Positions 1-10,635 of a stretch of 64,000 nt of DNA are shown piece after piece. Numbering within the stretch: the stretch's first letter is position 1; each line of letters opens with the position of its first letter. The DNA comes from Boswellia sacra (taxonomy: Eukaryota > Streptophyta > Magnoliopsida > Sapindales > Burseraceae). The position numbers and the translations under genes were made by a program. Location: contig SNVD02014525.1 in assembly GCA_013180625.2 (NCBI GenBank), positions 1-64,000 of the forward strand. Direction: 5' to 3'. Under the pieces are notes generated by a model that was not told the origin of the DNA, did not search any database, and saw only the letters and a program-made list of their open reading frames with translations.

Positions 1-819
1 TTTTCCCTCTATCTTTTCACATTTCTCTAGCCATCTTAGGTCACTCCTTCCCTCATCGTGCATCACCACTTCACTGACTTACCTCACTCACCTCAATGAT
101 TTCAATTTCACTCTCCATCTCACATTTTCTTCTCAAATTGGTCTGCTTTTGTCTTGTTTAATTTCGGTCTCTTGCTTTCGATCATCTCTTCCACACATCA
201 ATGCCTTGTCTTGATTTTGATCATCGCTCAAATTGGTTGTTAAACTTGCATGGAAGGTACGATTTGGTGATTTGAGGAAGATTTGGAACCATAAAGGTAA
301 GATTTGGTGATTTGGGGAGGGTTTTGAAATAGTGATGGTGTGGGTTTTGTTGGATCTACCTATTTTATCTTCTTTTCCTTTTATTTGTTGACGTTCATTG
401 ATTTCTCTTGGTTAGGGTTTTGATTATGTGCATGTGCTTAGTTTAAATAGAAAGAAAAAAGGCTACACTAATTTTTTTAGAGTGTTTGATTGTTATTTGT
501 TTAAAATATTAATCAGTTCATTATTTTTATTACTAATATTTTTATGGATTTGTCGTTAAAACTTCTCTTTGAGCAGCGAAGGTGTCCACCTATCAAGGTC
601 TGGCATTTGGGCTCCATGACACGGTTGACTAACAGTCATCAACAAGAAGTTGAGCTCTCAGGTACCCTCAACTCAATATAGATATTTGACTGACATACTC
701 GGCATATGAATTTTGTTTATGATCATAAATTAATCACCTATGGTTCGTAATTTATTAGTAGATTGCATCCTTGAGTAATTTTCTTATAAGGATTAATCAC
801 TAGAGCCTTATAATTCATA
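1..819. other. Leader-like DNA upstream of the hydrolase fragment
   Basis: No complete coding region is visible. Pyrimidine-rich stretches near 1-240 and splice-donor-like sites near 257 and 298 resemble a 5' untranslated region with an intron. A short open stretch near 585-660 could be an upstream exon of the hydrolase fragment that follows, but I cannot align it to the family with confidence. Confidence 0.3.
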
Positions 820-1089
820 ACAAATGGTGTTGGTGAGAAGATTGTAGAGATATTACTCGAAACTGATTCCAAGGAGCTTGTTATTGTGTGTCATGGTTTT
901 CAATCTTCAAATGGTTGTTCTTTAATAAATACGATAATCTTCTCACTTATCTTGTTTATATGTAATTATTTATATTTTCTTTTGAGTTTCCTTTCTCTAG
1001 AAACGCATTCTAATGATCAACATTGCTGCTGCTTTAGAAAGAGCAGGAACTAGTGCTTTACGCTTTGACTTTGTAGGGAATGGGTAAAT
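820..1089 (+). pseudogene. Fragment of a plant alpha/beta-hydrolase (serine aminopeptidase-like) gene
   Basis: Two exon-like blocks lie on the + strand. The first, about 820-945, reads NGVGEKIVEILLET, then ELVIVCHGFQSS, matching the family block around the oxyanion-hole HG motif (xCHGFxSS). The second, about 1003-1086, reads MINIAAALERAGTSALRFDF, matching the conserved strand that leads into GNGES. A short AT-rich gap between them looks like a retained intron. A stop follows directly after the GNG of the second block, and the nucleophile elbow and catalytic Asp and His regions are absent downstream. It is a broken fragment that cannot encode an active hydrolase. The retained intron argues for a DNA-level copy rather than a retrocopy. 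The family call is fairly firm; the exact parent gene is unknown. Confidence 0.6.
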
Positions 1090-2029
1090 ATTGATTGTGA
1101 ATTGTGAATAAAATAATTTTTCTAGGTACTATTTGTAGCTAACATATGTTCTGTCATTCAAATAGTATCATTTTCTTCTAGGGACCAAAAGAGAATTCAT
1201 CTTAAATGTTGAATCATTTATCATTGTTACTGTTATTTATTTATTATTTTTTATTATTATTTAATTGCTAGATTAATTGCTTGCAAGGTTCGCTTTTAAG
1301 ATTGTTCAACTAACTAGTTAGCTATCTCTTGCTACTTTAAGTGACTACGAAAGCCACCAGTTCCAATCTCTAATTAATTCTAGATAATCTGTTTCTTCAA
1401 AACCCTAGTCCTATGTTGAGATAATGCAGTAAACTTATAAAGTCTTATTTTAAATATAGAATCACTTTGAGAATGCAGTAAAGGTTTTGCTATTATCAAT
1501 TATTATCAGTAGAGTTGTTGAAACTTAATAAATGATACAAGCAAAAGTCTAGATCAAGGCATAGTAATGATATGTAAAATAGTAGAAAATAGGTTATATA
1601 GATCATCACTAAGGTACATGAGGATATATGGATATGAATAGAAATCATGAGTAAGAACTACAGTTTAATCGTTTGGTAAGAAACGTTAATTCTGTGAGAG
1701 AACAAATTATAATTTACGTTTCGTTGCAAGTTGATTTGGTTTTGTAATGATTATTTGGCATGACAACTTGGTTGGAAGAAAATAACTAGGAAAATTCTAT
1801 ATTTGTTCAGTAAAAATTGATATATAATAAGTTGGATAGCTGTGGCCATAGGTGTGTAGTGCCTCAAGTTTGTACGGTAATGCGACGGGTATAAAAGTTG
1901 TTTGGAGGCCTTGGAGACTATTTTCTGAGACATCAAAATTTATAAGATATTATGTTCAGCTAGCAAGTTGTGGCCTTCTTGAAGGCAGAGTTGCTACACT
2001 ATGGCCATGCTTTTGACTGCAGTAGACTA
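1090..2029. other. Non-coding stretch between hydrolase fragment and Copia element
   Basis: AT-rich sequence with stops in all frames. No continuation of the hydrolase fold, RNA gene or transposon end is recognisable here. It directly abuts the left LTR of the Copia element. Confidence 0.5.
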
Positions 2030-2248
2030 TGTTAGCCCTAAGGCTACATGATAATTTTGACGATAACAATACACATTGATTCATAAGGTGTTACCAATAT
2101 GTTTATTTATGTGCAAGAATAAGATTCAATGAAATATTTGTAAAATCAAGAGGAGGCTTATTAAAATGAAGTGTTGAAGCTAAGGAGAAGACTACATGCT
2201 AAAGGCACCAAAGTTTAAGAACAAGGATTGACTCAAGGAATGTAACAT

Positions 2249-2990
2249 ATGAGCAATGTTCAATCAATTGGTCATATATATCTCTATAGATGCCCAAATG
2301 ACGTGATTCTTGATCCTTTGGAAAGCTTACTCAATTTATAACATTTTATATGTTTTAAATAAATTTAAATTTGAAGTGTAAGGTCGTCCAAATCATCATG
2401 CAAGTTGAAAGACAAATAGAAGTAACTGACATGAGTACTGAATACTCTTTTGGACATATCTGGAGCCAGAAATATCCAAATCACTTGATTCTTATGGAAT
2501 TGGAAAGCTGACTTAATGAGGCAAATTTCATATGCTTTGAAGAAATTCAAATTTCAAATGGAAGGCTAACATAATTGACATGCAAGTTGGTGGACTGATA
2601 CAAGAAAGAAAAATCAACTCATATGAGTACCGAATGATATTTTATCCATATTTTGAGATAGAGATATCCAAATGCTTTGATTCTTAATGTTTTGGAAAGC
2701 TTATTCAAATATGCAGATTTTTATGTTTTGAAGAAATTCAAATTTCAAACGGAAGGCTGACAGAATTATCATTCAATTTGGTGGACTGACACAAGAAAGA
2801 AAAATCAAGTCACATGAGCACCGAATGGTTTTTTAGCCATATCTTGAGCTACAGATATCCAAATGACTTGATTCTTGATGCGTTAGAAAGCTTATTCAAA
2901 TGTGAAAATATTTTATGTTTTGAATATTTTCAAATTTCAAACAGAACATTGACAAAAATGGCAGACAATATTACGGTTTTTATGGTGGGC
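2249..2990 (+). repeat. Diverged ~185-bp tandem units inside the LTR upstream of its TATA box
   Basis: Four successive blocks share an order of motifs: an ATGAG(C/T)ACCGAAT-like start, a CATATC(T)TGAG-like piece, ATATCCAAATG, TTGATTCTT, TTGGAAAGCTTA and TTTCAAATTTCAAA. Block starts lie near 2249, 2430, 2619 and 2811, a spacing of about 180-192 bp. The same block recurs in the 3' LTR at about 7614-8310. Its place just upstream of the LTR TATA box suggests amplified promoter-proximal (U3) sequence; that role is inference. Confidence 0.7.
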
Positions 2991-3040
2991 AGAAAATTTG
3001 GAGTTGGTGTCTTCACTTGATTAAGTTCATCTCATTTGCC

Positions 3041-3049
3041 TATAAAAGG
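3041..3049 (+). promoter_or_regulatory. TATA box of the Copia LTR (duplicate at 8407-8415)
   Basis: TATAAAAGG occurs in both LTRs in the same context (GCCTATAAAAGGAGCCC). A canonical plant TATA box at equivalent sites in both repeats is the expected U3 core promoter of the retrotransposon. Transcription would start about 30 bp downstream and run into the 65-bp array region. Confidence 0.7.
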
Positions 3050-3256
3050 AGCCCTTCTCCCATGCATTCAGCAGAGCAAGAGAAGTATTTTATCAAGCAA
3101 AAAGCAAGAGAAATATCAAGTCTAGAGAGCTTTTATATTATTTATCTACTCTTTGAAGAGAGTTGTACTTTTGTTGTAAAAATTTTTTTTTCTTGTATTG
3201 TGGTAAGAGTGAGATCTTCTTGTAAAGGATAAAAGTTATCCTTGAGAGAACTCTTT

Positions 3257-3605
3257 CCTTGGTGAGGTTGTTCATCAAGAAGAATTCTTGGTGTGGTGTT
3301 ATCAAGGGTTGAAGAAAGTTTCCTTGGTGAGGTTGTTCATCAAGAAGAACTCTTGGTGTGGTGTTATCAAGGGTTGAAGAAAGTTGCCTTTGTGAGGTTG
3401 TTCATCAAGAAGAACTCTTGGTGTGGTGTTATCAAGGGTTGAGGAAAGTTGCCTTGGTGAGGTTGTTCATCAAGAAGAACTCTTGGTGTGGTGTTATCAA
3501 GGGTTGAAGGAAGTTGCCTTGGTGAGGTTGTTCATCAAGAAGAACTCTTGGTGTGGTTTTATCAAGGGTTGAAAGAAAAAGTCTTGGTGAGGTTGTTCAT
3601 CAAGC
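3257..3605 (+). repeat. 65-bp minisatellite in 5' LTR, five units plus a partial
   Basis: Each unit starts with CCTTGGTGAGGTTG, carries TTCATCAAGAAGAAC and ends with a GGGTTGAAGAAAGTTG-like piece. Starts at about 3257, 3322, 3387, 3452, 3517 and 3582 give an exact 65-bp period. Units differ by a few substitutions. The last unit is diverged and runs into ATCAAGCAAGTTG. Confidence 0.92.
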
Positions 3606-3933
3606 AAGTTGTAAAGATTTCTACAACTTAGTGGAAGGCTTAGCTCGTGGAGCTAGGAGCCCGTGGACGTAGGCAAGGTTTGCCGAACCACGTAAATTGA
3701 GTTTGCACTCTCTCTATCCCTATCTCTTAATGTTTACTTGCACTTGTGATTGTTCTTTATTGCTATTCTTTTGATTGCATCTTTGATAAATTCTAATTTC
3801 ATCTTCTTCACCTTTATTCTCAAAGAAAGAGTGAACTAATTTTGATCTTTCAAGAAAAGTTTTCTAAATCCGTTTTGATAAATAAAAACCCAATTCAACC
3901 CCCCTCTTGGGTTGCCATACCTGGGTCAACAAG

Positions 3934-3946
3934 TGGTATCAGAAGC
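3934..3946 (+). other. Primer binding site, initiator-Met tRNA type
   Basis: TGGTATCAGAAGC starts three bases after the end of the 5' LTR. It differs by one extra A from the canonical plant Copia primer binding site TGGTATCAGAGC, complementary to the 3' end of initiator tRNA-Met. It fixes the + orientation of the element. Confidence 0.85.
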
Positions 3947-3992
3947 AAGGTTTGCCTCACAAATTTTGTAAATCTTAATCGATTTTTGAGCT

Positions 3993-5333
3993 ATGGCAAC
4001 TTTTAATTCAAATTCATATATTGAGGGACTTTCTATCTCTAGACCTCCATTTTTTAATGGAAGTGATTACTCTTATTGGAAAACTAGAATGAGTATTTTC
4101 TTGAAATCTTTTGATTATGATTTGTGGTCTATTGTTTTGGAAGGACCTTTTGTTCATACCAAAATTGAAAATGGGGAATGCATGCTTAAAGAACCTAAAG
4201 AGTTTAGTGAAGATGATAAAAAGAAATTGAGTTTGAATGCTAAAGCTATGAATGTGTTGTATTGTGCTCTAGATAGAAATGAGTTTAATAGAATATCTAC
4301 GTGTTCTACGGCACAAGAAATATGGCTCACACTTGAAGGTTAACTCAGGAAGGAAAAACTAGTCAAGTGTAAAGAATCAAAAATTAGTTTGCTGTTCATA
4401 GTTAGGACCTTTTTTAAGATCGAAAAACTCGAATGAAATCAATTTCAGAAATGTTACTAGATTACGGATAGTCTTAATAGTTTGAAAATCTCTGGTAAAT
4501 CTATGTAATGTTTAAAATGGTGAGAAAGATTCGTAAGTGTCTACCAAAAGCTTGGGAGCCAAAGTCGACGGCAATCAAGAAAGTCCAAAAGGGACCTCAC
4601 CAAATACTATTCGAAGAACTATGGGTCTCTCATAACTCATGAAATCGCTTGAAGACGCAAGAAGAAGAAGGATACGAAGGACAAACATGTGCTTATGGCT
4701 TTAGTGAAGATGAGGTAAGTATTCTAAACTATGATCCAAAACTTTCATATGATGAATTACTTGAAGCATTCCAAAATTTACATGTGCAAGTTGATAAACA
4801 AAATTCAAAAATCAATGCTTTCAAAAAGAAGTCAAAAATCATGTTGTCTCAATTAGAAGAGTTGGTGGAAATAAATGAAGTTTTAGAAAATGAAAATGAA
4901 ATTTTAAAGCAAAAGATTTTGAAAGTTTGGAAAATCAAATACATTTATTAAAAACTGAAAATGAGATTTTAAAACAAAAGGATTTTGATAAATTAGAGAA
5001 AGAAAATGTTATTTTGAAAAAGAAAAATAATGATTTAAGAAATATTGTTGATAGTTTTACAAAAAGTACAAAAAATTTGAATTCTATGTTACAAAACCAA
5101 ATGTGTGTTTTTGATAAAAGAGGTTTAAGATATAAAACTCATAAAAATCAAAAGTATTTTAAAAATTATTTTGCTCATGCATCTTCTAGGAATAATACTA
5201 ATCATTCATGTACTTATTGTGAAAGAAAAGGACACAAAGTACATTCTTGCTACATTAAGAGAAATCCTAATTTGAAACAAATATGGGTTCCAAAAAGTAC
5301 CATAACTAACCCCCAAGGACCCAAGAACTTTTA
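3993..5333 (+). pseudogene. Copia gag remnant with CCHC knuckle
   Basis: The region starts with an intact 116-aa reading frame (3993-4343) beginning MATFNSNSYIEG and containing PPFFNGSDYSYWKTRM, the usual plant Copia gag N-terminus. About 300 bp of frame-broken sequence follows. From 4649 the frame reopens into a Lys/Glu/Asn-rich coiled-coil section with repeated NEILKQK motifs, broken again near 4950. It ends with a zinc knuckle CTYCERKGHKVHSC (CX2CX4HX4C) at about 5209-5250 and a WVPK motif. In intact elements gag forms the particle and binds RNA. Several frameshifts and stops make this copy non-functional. Confidence 0.88.
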
Positions 5334-5352
5334 GGTACCAAAAAGTTACTCC

Positions 5353-7024
5353 TTGAATGTTGATTGTAGAGACAGTGGTAAACACAAGTGGTATTTAGAT
5401 AGTGGATGCTCAAGGCATATGACCGGAGATACCTCCAAGTTCTCAAGACTAATCATGAAGAAAGGAGGATATGTGACCTTCGGTGATAATGCCAAAGGAA
5501 GGGTAATCGAACATGATGATATTGGTAACCCTTCTTCACCTATCATTGAAGATGTTTTGCTTGTAAATGGTTTAAAACATGTTTTGATTAGCATTAGTCA
5601 ATTGTGTGATAAGGGATATTTTGTGACTTTTGAGCCTAATAGATGTGTGATTAAGGATATTAGTAACAATAAGACATTATTTGTTGATAATAGATGTAGT
5701 AATATTTATACAATTGATATTGATGTTAATGATCATATAGAAAAGTATTTCATTGTTAATCATGATGTTTGGTTATGGCATAGAAGGTTAGGTCATGGTA
5801 GCATGGACACAATTTCAAAAATTTCTAAAAATGATTTAGTTGATGATCTTCTAAAAATAAAATTTGAAAAGGATAAGATTTGTGATATTTGTCAATTTTG
5901 AAAACAAGTGAGAACTTCTTTTAAACAAAAGAAATTTATTTCAACAAATAAACCTCTATAATTACTTCATTTGGATTTATTTGGACCATCAAGAACTCAA
6001 AGCCTTGGTAGAAAGTATTATAGTTTTGTTATTGTGGATGATTATTCAAGATTCAATTGGGTATTATTCTTGAAAACTAAAAATGAGGCCATACAAGCTT
6101 TTTCAAAATTTGCAAAAGAGTCCAAAATAAAAAAGGGTATTCTATTGTGTTCATTAGGAGTGATCATGGTGGTGAAGTAGATAATGTTGCATTTGAAAAT
6201 CTTTGTAATGAAAATGGTTTTGAGCATAATTTTTCCGCACCTAGAACTCCACAACAAAATGGTGTTGTTGAGAGGAAAAATCGGACTATCCAAGAAATAG
6301 CTAGGACCATGTTACTTGAAAATAATTTGCCAAAATATTTTTGGGCCAAAGCCGTTAATACCGCATGCTTTATAATCAATAGAGTCCATATTAGAGCTTT
6401 AATAAAGAACCTTATGAACTTTGGAAAGGAAGAAAACCCAACATTGAATTTCTTAAAGTTTTTTGATGTAAATGTTTTATTTTGAACACCAAGGATAACC
6501 TTGAAAAATTTGATGCAAAAACCGATGTTGAAATTTTTGTTGGCTACTCCAACCATAGTAAAGCATATAGAGTTTTTAACAAAACGACTCTTGCTATTGA
6601 AGAATCTATCCATGTTGAATTTGATGAAACTAATGTGATTTCTTCAAAGTATTTAGATGATGATATTGTTGAGGTAGAAAGGCAAATCAAGAAATCAAGG
6701 CTTGATGAAAAGAGCCAAGATGAAGTATAACTTCAACAAGAAAAGCTTGAGGAAGTAAATGATTCTTCCCAAGAATTACCAAAGGAATGGAGGTATGCAA
6801 AAGCTCACCCTCAAGATCTCATTATTGGTGAACCATCACAAGGTATGAAAACTAGATCTTCTTTTAAGAACTTTTGTAATCATTTTACTTTTGTCTCTCA
6901 ATTTGAACCAAAATCTTTTAAAGAAGCCGAAAATGACGAAAGTTGGATTTTGGCTATGCAAGAAGAATTGAACCAATTTGAGAGAAATCAAGTGTGGGAA
7001 TTAGTCCCTAGACCCATATATGAC
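5353..7024 (+). pseudogene. Copia pol remnant: protease, integrase, start of RT
   Basis: An aspartic protease motif WYLDSGCSRHMTG lies at about 5390-5428. The GAG-pre-integrase zinc finger follows (WLWHRRLGH to CDIC, about 5771-5894), with a stop soon after. The integrase core continues in broken frames: DLFGP and VDDYSRF (about 5971-6050), then IRSDHGGE and TPQQNGVVERKNR (about 6150-6280). After the integrase tail only the first RT residues remain (WILAMQEELNQFERNQVWEL, up to about 7010) before a stop at about 7024. The RT YVDD region and RNase H are absent. The order protease, integrase, RT identifies Copia. The element could only move using enzymes from an intact relative. Confidence 0.9.
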
Positions 7025-7380
7025 TAAACCCCTTAGTCAAGTTAGATTTTGCATAATTAGAAGATAATTAGGCATGTTGGATATGTCTAAATTTTTCTTT
7101 TATATGATAATCTTTGAATGGTAGCATATGTTAAGGGGGAGAATATATTTAGGGGGAGAATATATTTAGGGGGAGTAATTAATTTGATTAAACTTTTTGA
7201 TGATAACAAAAGGGGGAGAAATTGTTGGATTGCTTATATTCATAAATTGTTGGATTGCTTATATTCATAACATGGATTGATTATATTCATAACGACTGCC
7301 ATCTTTTTGTTTGTTCTTGATTTTATTTTCATTCTTGATTTTAGATTATATTTTAAAGCAATCAATGGTTTGTCATCATC
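7025..7380 (+). other. Residual Copia 3' region where RT/RNase H is deleted
   Basis: Only about 350 bp of non-coding sequence separates the truncated RT from the polypurine tract, where roughly 2 kb of RT and RNase H would be expected. It contains short direct repeats of TTAGGGGGAGAATATATT and of ATTGTTGGATTGCTTATATT, which may mark the deletion or the normal 3' non-coding region. Confidence 0.7.
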
Positions 7381-7394
7381 AAAAAGGGGGAGAT
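7381..7394 (+). other. Polypurine tract of the Copia element
   Basis: AAAAAGGGGGAGAT lies immediately before the TGTTAG of the 3' LTR and is the expected plus-strand priming site. Similar AGGGGGAGAA motifs recur at about 7135-7220, suggesting duplicated or alternative purine tracts upstream. Confidence 0.85.
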
Positions 7395-9236
7395 TGTTAG
7401 CTCTAAGGCTACATGATAATTTTGATGATAACAATACACATTGATTCATAAGGTGTTACTAATATGTTTATTTATGTGCAAGAATAAGATTCAATGAAAT
7501 ATTTGTAAAATCAAGAGGAGGCTTATTAAAATGAAGTGTTGAAGCTAAGGAGAAGACTACATGTTAAAGGCACCAAAGTTTAAGAACAAAGATTGACTCA
7601 AGGAATGTGACACATGAGCAATGTTCAATCAATTGGTCATATATATCTCTACAAATATCCAAATGACGTGATTCTTAAGCCTTTGGAAAGCTGACTCAAT
7701 TTATAACATTTCATATGTTTTAATGAAATTCAAATTTCAAGTGCAAGGTTGTCCAAATCATCATGCAAGTTGAAAGACAAATGGAAGCAGCTGACATGAG
7801 CACCGAATACTCTTTTGGACATATCTTGAGCTAGAAATATCAAAATGACTTGATTCTTACGGAATTAGAAAGATGACTTAATGAGGCACATTTCATATGT
7901 TTTGAAGAAATTCAAATTTCAAATGGAAGGCCAACATAATTGACATCCAATTCGGTGGACTGATACAAGAAAGAAAAATCAACTCATATGAGCACCGAAT
8001 GATATTTTATCTATATCCTGAGATAGAGATATCCAAATGCTTTGATTCTTAATGTTTTGGAAATCTTATTCAAATATGTAGATATTTTATGTTTTGAAGA
8101 GATTCAAATTTCAAACGGAAGACTGACAGAATTATTATTCAATTTGGTGGACTGACACAAGGAAGAAAAATCAAGTTACATAAGCACTAAATGGTGTTTT
8201 AGCTATATCTTGAGCTACAGATATCCAAATGACCTGGTTCTTGATGCGTTGGAAAGCTTATTCAATTTTTCAGATCTTTTATGTTTTGCAGATTTTCAAA
8301 TTTCAAACGGAACATTGACAAAAATGGCAGACAAGATTACAGTTTTTATGGTGGGTAGAAAATTTGGAGTTGGTGTCTTCACTTGATTAAGTTCATCCCA
8401 TTTGCCTATAAAAGGAGCCCTTCTCCCATGCATTCAGCAAGAAGAAGAGAAAAGAATATATCAAGCCATGAATAAGAGAAATATCAAGTTTAGAGAGCTT
8501 TTATATTCCTTATCTACTCTTTGAAGAGAGTTGTACTTTTGTTGTAAAAATTTTCTTTGTTCTTGTATTGTGGTGAGAGTGAGATCTTCTTCTAAAGGAT
8601 AAAAGTTATCATTGAGAGAACTCTTTTCTTGGTGAGGTTGTTCATCAAGAAGAACTCTTGGTGTGGTGTTATCAAGGGTTGAAGGAAGTTGCCTTGGTGA
8701 GGTGGTTCATCAAGAAGAACTCTTGGTGTGGTGTTATCAAGGGTTGAAGGAAGTTGCCTTGGTGAGGTTGTTCATCAAGAAGAACTCTTGCTGTGGTGTT
8801 ATCAAGAGTTGAAGGAAGTTGCCTTGGTGAGGTTGTTCATCAAGAAGAACTCTTGGTGTAGTGTTATCAAGAGTTGGAAGATAAAGTCTTGGTGAGGTTG
8901 TTCATCAAGCAAGTTGTAAAGAATTCTACAACTTAGTGGAAAGCTTAGCTGGTGGAGCTAGGAGCCCGTGGACGTAGGCAAGGTTTGCCGAACCACGTAA
9001 ATTGAGTTTGCACTCTTTCTATCCCTATCTCTTTACATTAACTTGCACTTGTGATTGTTCATCATTATTATTCTTTTGATTGCATCTTTGATAAATTCTA
9101 ATTTCATCTTCTTCACCTTTATTCTCAAAGAAAGAGTGAAATAATTTTGATCTTCAAAGAAAAGTTTTACAAATCCGTTTTGATAAATAAAAATCCAATT
9201 CACCCCCCCTCTTGGGTTTCCATACCTGGGTCAACA
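7395..9236 (+). repeat. 3' LTR of the Copia element
   Basis: This 1842-bp direct repeat of 2030-3931 starts TGTTAG right after the purine tract and ends CAACA just before non-element DNA. It carries the same internal order as the 5' copy, with four rather than five full 65-bp units. Confidence 0.92.
8627..8910 (+). repeat. 65-bp minisatellite in 3' LTR, four units plus a partial
   Basis: This is the same 65-bp unit as at 3257-3605, with starts at about 8627, 8692, 8757, 8822 and 8887. One unit fewer than in the 5' LTR explains most of the length difference between the two LTRs. Confidence 0.92.
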
Positions 9237-9746
9237 TGATAAACCCATAGAACCCAGATGAATTATTATCACAAAAATGTAATTTGTGAAATATCCTGAC
9301 TTTATCTGTTGAAATGTTTGGGCCTGCACAGTTGCAGTCACCTTCGAGTCTACCCATTAACTTACTTTGAAGTAACATTAGCAAGGCCAAGTTGTCCTTC
9401 TGAACTGCAAGGCTATATTGTCATTTGCATTCAAAGTAAAGCCAAAAATATGACTTTTTCTTCTAGATGAAAATGTCATAGGACCATTTGTCGAGTCAGA
9501 AAGGAAGATAAAGCAGAATATCTGATTGTATTTAGTTAAGATGCTGTAAGACTTATTTCAAATAACATAGTGCTCTGTTTTATGGATGAATTTTTTATTC
9601 TCTAATCCATCTCTCCCTTTTGGCAGCTGTTTTTGTCTTCCATTTTTTTTCCACACATTGCTTGTTCCTCCATGGTTAATAAATCCTGTGATTAACATCA
9701 ATAGTTATTCATGAGCGACATTTTGTATTTTTGTTGTGCCATGCAG
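9237..9746. other. Stretch between Copia element and eS24 exon
   Basis: No coding signal is recognised. The part just before 9747 is consistent with an intron: pyrimidine-rich, ending GCCATGCAG at a good acceptor. The upstream eS24 exons are not found here, nor to the left of the Copia element. Confidence 0.4.
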
Positions 9747-9994
9747 AATGGACTTGATACCAAGGTAGAAAAGTCAAGGAAGCAGTTGAAAGAAAGGAAG
9801 AATAGAGCCAAGAAGATCCGTGGTGTAAAGAAGGTAAAAGCCAAGTTCCCCTACTATTTTATTGGCTTCTAGATTATGCCATGCTTTATTAATTGGGCTT
9901 ATCTATCAAAAGGCTTTTGTGATGGCTTCTTACCTCATCATTTTCTATGCAGACTAAGGCCTCAGACGCTGCCAAGGGTGGAAAGAAGAAATGA
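9747..9994 (+). pseudogene. RPS24: 3' fragment of a 40S ribosomal protein eS24 (RPS24) gene
   Basis: Two exons with clean splice sites encode the C-terminal 42 residues of eS24. Exon 9747-9833 reads [19 protein letters not shown] and on to RGVKK. After an intron of about 120 bp (GTAAAAG to TATGCAG), exon 9953-9994 reads TKASDAAKGGKKK and stop. This matches the basic tail of plant eS24. The N-terminal two-thirds (about 95 residues) is missing from the window, so the locus cannot make a full ribosomal protein. Downstream sequence to about 10250 looks like its 3' untranslated region. The reading frame itself is undamaged, so the copy is either young or has been used as the end of a chimeric transcript. 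Confidence 0.85.
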
Positions 9995-10635
9995 GTTTCT
10001 GGGGATGATTTGCTAGTCTTGAAGCCAATTTTCTCTACTGGAGCTTCTTTAGTAGTCATGAAACTTTAAGTAAGGCTGATCTCTACACTTTTTTTAGATT
10101 GCTTCCTTTGATTAGATTGGTCCAAAAGTTGTCTCCAATCATACCTCCTTGTAGTTTATCATTTGGTATAATAACATTGATGATCCTGTTGGAGCCATTA
10201 CATTGCTTAGCCTACTGTTAAGTATGGAACAAAGAATTTTTTTCCAATTAACATATAGCTATCTAAAAAATCTGGGCTAGAATATATAATCTTCATATCC
10301 CATCTATGTATAATCTCCTTATTGTTTCCTTTTGATAGTATCTAGCTTTGCAAATTGTCATTTTTCAGAGCTTTGGATACCTTAGTCACTATCTGAAACC
10401 TTAGTGCTCTTTTTATGGTTTTTACTTGGTAGAAATTTAATAGAAAAGTAAATGGTGCATGTCTACTTTTCATATTACTGAATGCATCTTTTATTAGTCA
10501 AAGTTATTGATCATTCTACATTAGCTAATACTGCTTCAAGCTTTGTGTAACTTACAATGTCTTCTTTATACTTAACTATTGAAATGCTGAAGTATTTACT
10601 TTCTTATTGCTAAATTTGACCTCTAATAACTACAG

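Larger units (their letters stand above)
2030..3931 (+). repeat. 5' LTR of the Copia element
   Basis: This 1902-bp repeat is about 60 bp longer than the 3' copy, mainly because it has one more 65-bp minisatellite unit. It contains, in order, a block of diverged units of about 185 bp, a TATA box, the 65-bp array and a pyrimidine-rich end. Scattered substitutions against the 3' copy indicate an insertion that is not very recent. Confidence 0.92.
2030..9236 (+). mobile_element. Defective Ty1/Copia LTR retrotransposon, probably Sire/Maximus-like
   Basis: Two long direct repeats (2030-3931 and 7395-9236) both start TGTTAG and end in CAACA. A tRNA-Met-type primer binding site follows the left copy and a purine tract precedes the right one. 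Between them, on the + strand, are remnants of gag, the CCHC knuckle, protease and integrase in Copia order, then only the first residues of reverse transcriptase. The rest of RT and RNase H is missing, and frames are broken many times, so the copy is non-autonomous. The very long LTRs and the coiled-coil gag tail suggest the Sire/Maximus lineage; that placement is inference. Flanking pentamers (GACTA left, TGATA right) do not match, so no target duplication is visible. The insertion separates the hydrolase fragment from the eS24, FGT1-like and XRN fragments. Confidence 0.93.
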
